A stretch of DNA of 25,458 nucleotides, taken from NCBI GenBank assembly GCA_048497495.1, contig JAFHCF010000020.1:1-25458 (forward strand). The letters are read 5' to 3'. Source of the DNA: JAFHCF01 sp048497495 (lineage in GTDB: Bacteria > Pseudomonadota > Alphaproteobacteria > Rhizobiales > Ancalomicrobiaceae). Positions 24,588-25,458 of this stretch are shown here, piece after piece. A model generated the notes under the pieces. It did no database searches, was not told where the DNA came from, and saw only the letters and a program-made list of their open reading frames with translations. The position numbers and the translations under genes were made by a program. Each line of letters opens with the position of its first letter. The first letter of the stretch is position 1.

Positions 24588-25397
24588 TCACACCACGTGT
24601 TCGGGCCCCGGGAAGCGCCGTTCCTTGACGTCCTCGGCGTAGGCGGCGGCCGCCGCTTCGATCGCCGCGCCGATCTCGCCGTAACGTTTCACGAACTTCG
24701 GCGTGAACTCGGCGAAGAGGCCGATCAGGTCGTCGGTGACCAGCACCTGCCCGTCGCAGGCGGCGGACGCGCCGATGCCGATGGTCGGGATGGCGATCGC
24801 TTGCGTGATGGCGCGGGCGACCGTCTCCATCGTCCCCTCGATCACCACGCAGAAGGCCCCGGCCGCCTCCACCGCCTGGGCGTCCTCGACCAGCCGGCGG
24901 GCGGCGTCCGCGTCGCGGCCCTGGGTGCGGTAACCGCCCTGGGCGTTGACCGACTGCGGCAGCAGCCCGATGTGGGCCATGACCGGGACACCGCGTTCGG
25001 TGAGAAAGCGGATGGTCGGCGCCATCTCCACCCCCCCCTCGAGCTTCACCGCCTGCGCGCCGGTCTCCACCAGGACGCGGGCGGCGTTGCGGAACGCCTG
25101 TTCCGGGCTCTCGTGATAGGTGGCGAAGGGCATGTCGACGACGACCAGAGCCCGCGTCGAGCCGCGCGTCACCGCCCCGCCGTGGGCGATCATCATGTCG
25201 AGGGTCACCGGCAGCGTGCTCGAGAAGCCGTAGACCACCATGCCGAGGCTGTCGCCGACCAGGAGCAGATCGCAATGGCGATCGAGGATGCCGGCGATCG
25301 GCGCCGAATGTGCCGTGAGACAGACCACCGGGGTCTTGCCCTTGGCGGCGCGGATGTCGCGGATCGTCCGCCGCTTGACCGGTCGGATGGCGCTCAT
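24588..25397 (-). CDS. panB: 3-methyl-2-oxobutanoate hydroxymethyltransferase
   Basis: A 269-residue TIM-barrel enzyme making ketopantoate from 2-oxoisovalerate and methylene-tetrahydrofolate, the first committed step to pantothenate. Metal and substrate residues are intact: D49 in LLVGDSLGM, D88 in VVDMPF, K118 and E120 in AVKLEGG, GLLPQSVNAQGGY (144-156) and E187. The usual TAYD near the start is TAHS here (28-31). ATG 25397 is preferred to the upstream in-frame ATG 25445: GGGGAGA lies 6 bases before it and MSAIRPVKRRTI fits the family N-terminus. panC is not in view; it may lie outside the window. Confidence 0.94.
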   Translation of the reverse strand: MSAIRPVKRRTIRDIRAAKGKTPVVCLTAHSAPIAGILDRHCDLLLVGDSLGMVVYGFSSTLPVTLDMMIAHGGAVTRGSTRALVVVDMPFATYHESPEQAFRNAARVLVETGAQAVKLEGGVEMAPTIRFLTERGVPVMAHIGLLPQSVNAQGGYRTQGRDADAARRLVEDAQAVEAAGAFCVVIEGTMETVARAITQAIAIPTIGIGASAACDGQVLVTDDLIGLFAEFTPKFVKRYGEIGAAIEAAAAAYAEDVKERRFPGPEHVV

Positions 25398-25458
25398 GTC
25401 GATCTCCCCGAGAGCTGGATTTCCGTGCCTTTTCGCGGACGCCACCGACGCCCGCCGC

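Overview
The window is GC-rich (roughly 70 % by eye), densely coded chromosomal DNA from an alphaproteobacterium, most likely of the order Hyphomicrobiales (Rhizobiales). The evidence is an irr gene (Rhizobiales-type Fur family) divergent from fabA-fabB, an L31 protein without the zinc CxxC pair, alpha-type promoters (TTGnnn, 17 bp, TATnnn-like), and REP-like palindromes of a kind common in this order. The species cannot be named from the sequence. There is no tRNA, rRNA, CRISPR array, insertion sequence, phage or toxin-antitoxin module; gene content is mostly core metabolism.

Layout. 1-4366 (+): the 3' end of gap, then pgk, a divergent ThiE-like protein, an exported Sel1-repeat protein and an inositol-monophosphatase (SuhB) family protein. 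4408-6379 (-): a class II glutamine amidotransferase followed by a membrane site-2 protease with two CBS domains. 6735-10100 (+): the ABC-F translation factor EttA, an inverted pair of REP-like elements, then lysA. 10210-13169 (-): an ABC exporter and an Ldh2-family NAD(P) oxidoreductase whose stop codon touches a second type of repeat. 13549-13770 (+): rpmE with a terminator-like hairpin in its leader. 13853-19113 (-): aminotransferase-eamA, fabI, and fabA/fabB. 19445-19933 (+): irr. 20007-20363 (-): a small exported DUF2147 protein. 20647-22449 (+): lepA. 22531-25397 (-): panB, then a TPP riboswitch controlling a ThiX/ThiY-type thiamine-precursor importer that has no ATPase gene beside it.

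How the genes relate. gap/pgk are lower glycolysis. fabA, fabB and fabI form the unsaturated fatty-acid branch and the final reductase of fatty-acid elongation; a strong terminator separates fabB from fabI. The thi importer and panB serve cofactor supply (thiamine, pantothenate) but are separate units. The aminotransferase and EamA exporter look co-transcribed, suggesting linked amino-acid conversion and efflux.

No new defence or mobile system is visible. The points most worth a second look lie between genes: the TPP riboswitch expression platform (a perfect 8-bp pairing that would hide the ribosome binding site), a leader in front of rpmE with a terminator-like hairpin and a repeated pairing strand, two families of REP-like palindromes (one apparently supplying a stop codon), and an AT-rich palindrome between the amidotransferase and ettA.
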